Assembly: GCA_020638975.1 (NCBI GenBank) | Contig: JACKHN010000012.1 | Coordinates: 186,001 to 250,000 of the forward strand | DNA from: Planctomycetaceae bacterium | GTDB taxonomy: Bacteria > Planctomycetota > Planctomycetia > Pirellulales > Pirellulaceae | Length of the DNA: 64,000 nucleotides | Direction of reading: 5' to 3' | Part shown: in pieces, positions 63,024 through 64,000 of the stretch | Layout of the letters: every line of letters starts with the position of its first letter | Position numbering within the stretch: the stretch's first letter is position 1 | Position numbers and translations under genes: made by a program | The notes under the pieces: generated by a model | Seen by the model: only the letters and a program-made list of their open reading frames with translations | Databases searched by the model: none | Told to the model about the DNA's origin: nothing

Positions 63024-64000
63024 ATGTCCTCTCCGGAAAAAGCTCCTCCCAAACCCAGTCTCGACGACAAACCGCTCCCGCCCATCGAGCCGCCGTCCGC
63101 TGGCTTCCTCTTACAGTTGTTCGTGATTCCGATGATTATCGTCGGGATCATCGTGGCGGTTTGGCTGATGTTCAGCTGGCTGGCGCACATGGGAAGTAAT
63201 CCGCACGAGCTTGTTCGCGATTTGAAGAAGCCGAATGAAGCGAGTTGGCAACGGGCACTGACACTGGCCGACCTGTTGCGGAATCCGGCACATGAAGATC
63301 TGAAGAGCGACGTCACGATGGCGACTGAGTTGGCGACGGTTCTCGATGGTCAGTTGGATCAAGAGAGTTACGACGAAACTTCGATTCGCTTGCGGATGTT
63401 TTTGGCTCGAGCCTTGGGCGAGTTTAAGGTTCCAGAGGCTTTGCCGCCCGTACTGCGCGCGGCGACACTGGAGCGAGACCCAGCCGAGATCGACGTGCGG
63501 CGCACTGCTCTGGAAGCGATCGCCGTGTATGCGAATAACAATCCCGATTCCTCGCTGTCCGAAAACGCAGCATGTATGGAGGCGTTGATCGCGGCGTCAC
63601 GCGAGCGAACCGAGGTGGCTGCCGAGCAGCAAGTGCGATCCGATTTGCGGTCAACGGCGGCGTTTGTCCTAGGAGTGATCGGTGGCGACGCGGCGCTGGA
63701 TCGACTCGTCATTTTGCTAGACGATCCTTACACGAACGCCCGCTACAACGCGGCGACGGGATTGTGTCGGCACGGCGACGCGAGAGCGATCCCCGTGTTG
63801 CTCGAGATGCTCGACCCCGAGAACCAGGAGTCGGGGGCAGGCGAGGAGCACGAATCGGGCCGCGACTGGAAGCGGCTACAGGTGATCAACACCGGGATTC
63901 GAAGTGCTGCTCAACTGGCCGAGAATAATTCGTCCGACGATTTAGAGCCCGTGCGAGCTGCCTTGCAGGAGATTGTTGATTCGGAACTCAACTCCTTCGG
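63024..64000 (+). CDS. HEAT-repeat membrane protein, 5' part only (runs off the window end)
   Basis: The plus-strand frame is open from an ATG at 63024 to the window end, 325 codons without a stop. A Pro-rich N-terminus (KAPPKPSLDDKPLPPIEPPS) is followed by one transmembrane helix (LQLFVIPMIIVGIIVAVWLM). The soluble part has HEAT-like helical repeats, with ALEAIAVYANNNP, DLRSTAAFVLGVIGGDAALD and ARYNAATGLCRHGDARAIPV as clear helix pairs. HEAT repeats form scaffolds for protein binding. The C-terminus lies outside the window, so total length and any further domains are unknown. Confidence 0.82.
   Translation, partial: MSSPEKAPPKPSLDDKPLPPIEPPSAGFLLQLFVIPMIIVGIIVAVWLMFSWLAHMGSNPHELVRDLKKPNEASWQRALTLADLLRNPAHEDLKSDVTMATELATVLDGQLDQESYDETSIRLRMFLARALGEFKVPEALPPVLRAATLERDPAEIDVRRTALEAIAVYANNNPDSSLSENAACMEALIAASRERTEVAAEQQVRSDLRSTAAFVLGVIGGDAALDRLVILLDDPYTNARYNAATGLCRHGDARAIPVLLEMLDPENQESGAGEEHESGRDWKRLQVINTGIRSAAQLAENNSSDDLEPVRAALQEIVDSELNSF

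Overview
The window looks like a chromosomal segment of a planctomycete, probably a Pirellulaceae relative. This is inferred from gene content: three groEL and two groES genes, a sulfatase and an FGE-fold protein, small Cys-rich lipoproteins, many secreted or membrane proteins of unknown role, and short dispersed palindromic repeats. There is no rRNA operon, CRISPR array, prophage or insertion sequence. Coding density is high, with a single tRNA gene.

Layout. 1-2.0 kb: 5' part of a divergent Nramp-type transporter, a small lipoprotein and a nucleotidyltransferase-like protein, all on the minus strand. 2.1-3.1 kb: a ~100 bp repeat, then a P-II protein gene followed by a receiver-like gene. 3.1-15.0 kb, minus strand: a stress block reading groEL(B)-groES-groEL(A)-terminator-dnaJ-grpE-fmdB-yacG-membrane protein, then a very large membrane sensor/ATPase/TPR protein. 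15-28.5 kb: membrane proteins, an FGE-fold protein, a secreted N-formylglutamate-amidohydrolase/spherulin-4 fusion, an SMC/YhaN-like ATPase with two DUF4332-like modules, a C39-like peptidase and a DegT aminotransferase. 28.5-33.7 kb: an iron-type alcohol dehydrogenase (HOT type), a ketoacyl-ACP synthase, a flagellin-like protein and zinc-ribbon proteins. 33.9-36.2 kb: a second groES-groEL operon with a clear terminator, facing tRNA-Ala(GGC).

36.4-53.6 kb: an SDR, an MBL-fold hydrolase overlapping hemW, lipoproteins, a sulfatase, a Doc-type toxin-antitoxin pair, an enolase-superfamily dehydratase next to a DAACS symporter with an inserted soluble domain, an AsmA-like protein, a GT2/GT39 pair and an SGNH hydrolase. 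53.7-58.6 kb: a minus-strand carbohydrate catabolism run (RbsD/FucU, UxaE, TIM-barrel isomerase, zinc alcohol dehydrogenase, aldo/keto reductase), consistent with use of uronates or deoxysugars from algal polysaccharides. 58.8-62.9 kb: an antiquitin-type aldehyde dehydrogenase, a class III aminotransferase and a divergent DUF1338/HglS-type dioxygenase. Together these suggest lysine catabolism through 2-aminoadipate and 2-oxoadipate. The window ends inside a HEAT-repeat membrane protein.

Main points for a second look: a ~100 bp element present twice at ~95% identity with 17-bp terminal inverted repeats; a second palindromic element at 20.8 kb; the three groEL genes with different C-termini; two large ATPases lacking key nucleotide-binding residues; the hydrolase/spherulin fusion; and the transporter with an inserted soluble domain. 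Start sites were chosen from visible ribosome binding sites and family N-termini. All functional names rest on motif recognition by eye, without database searches.
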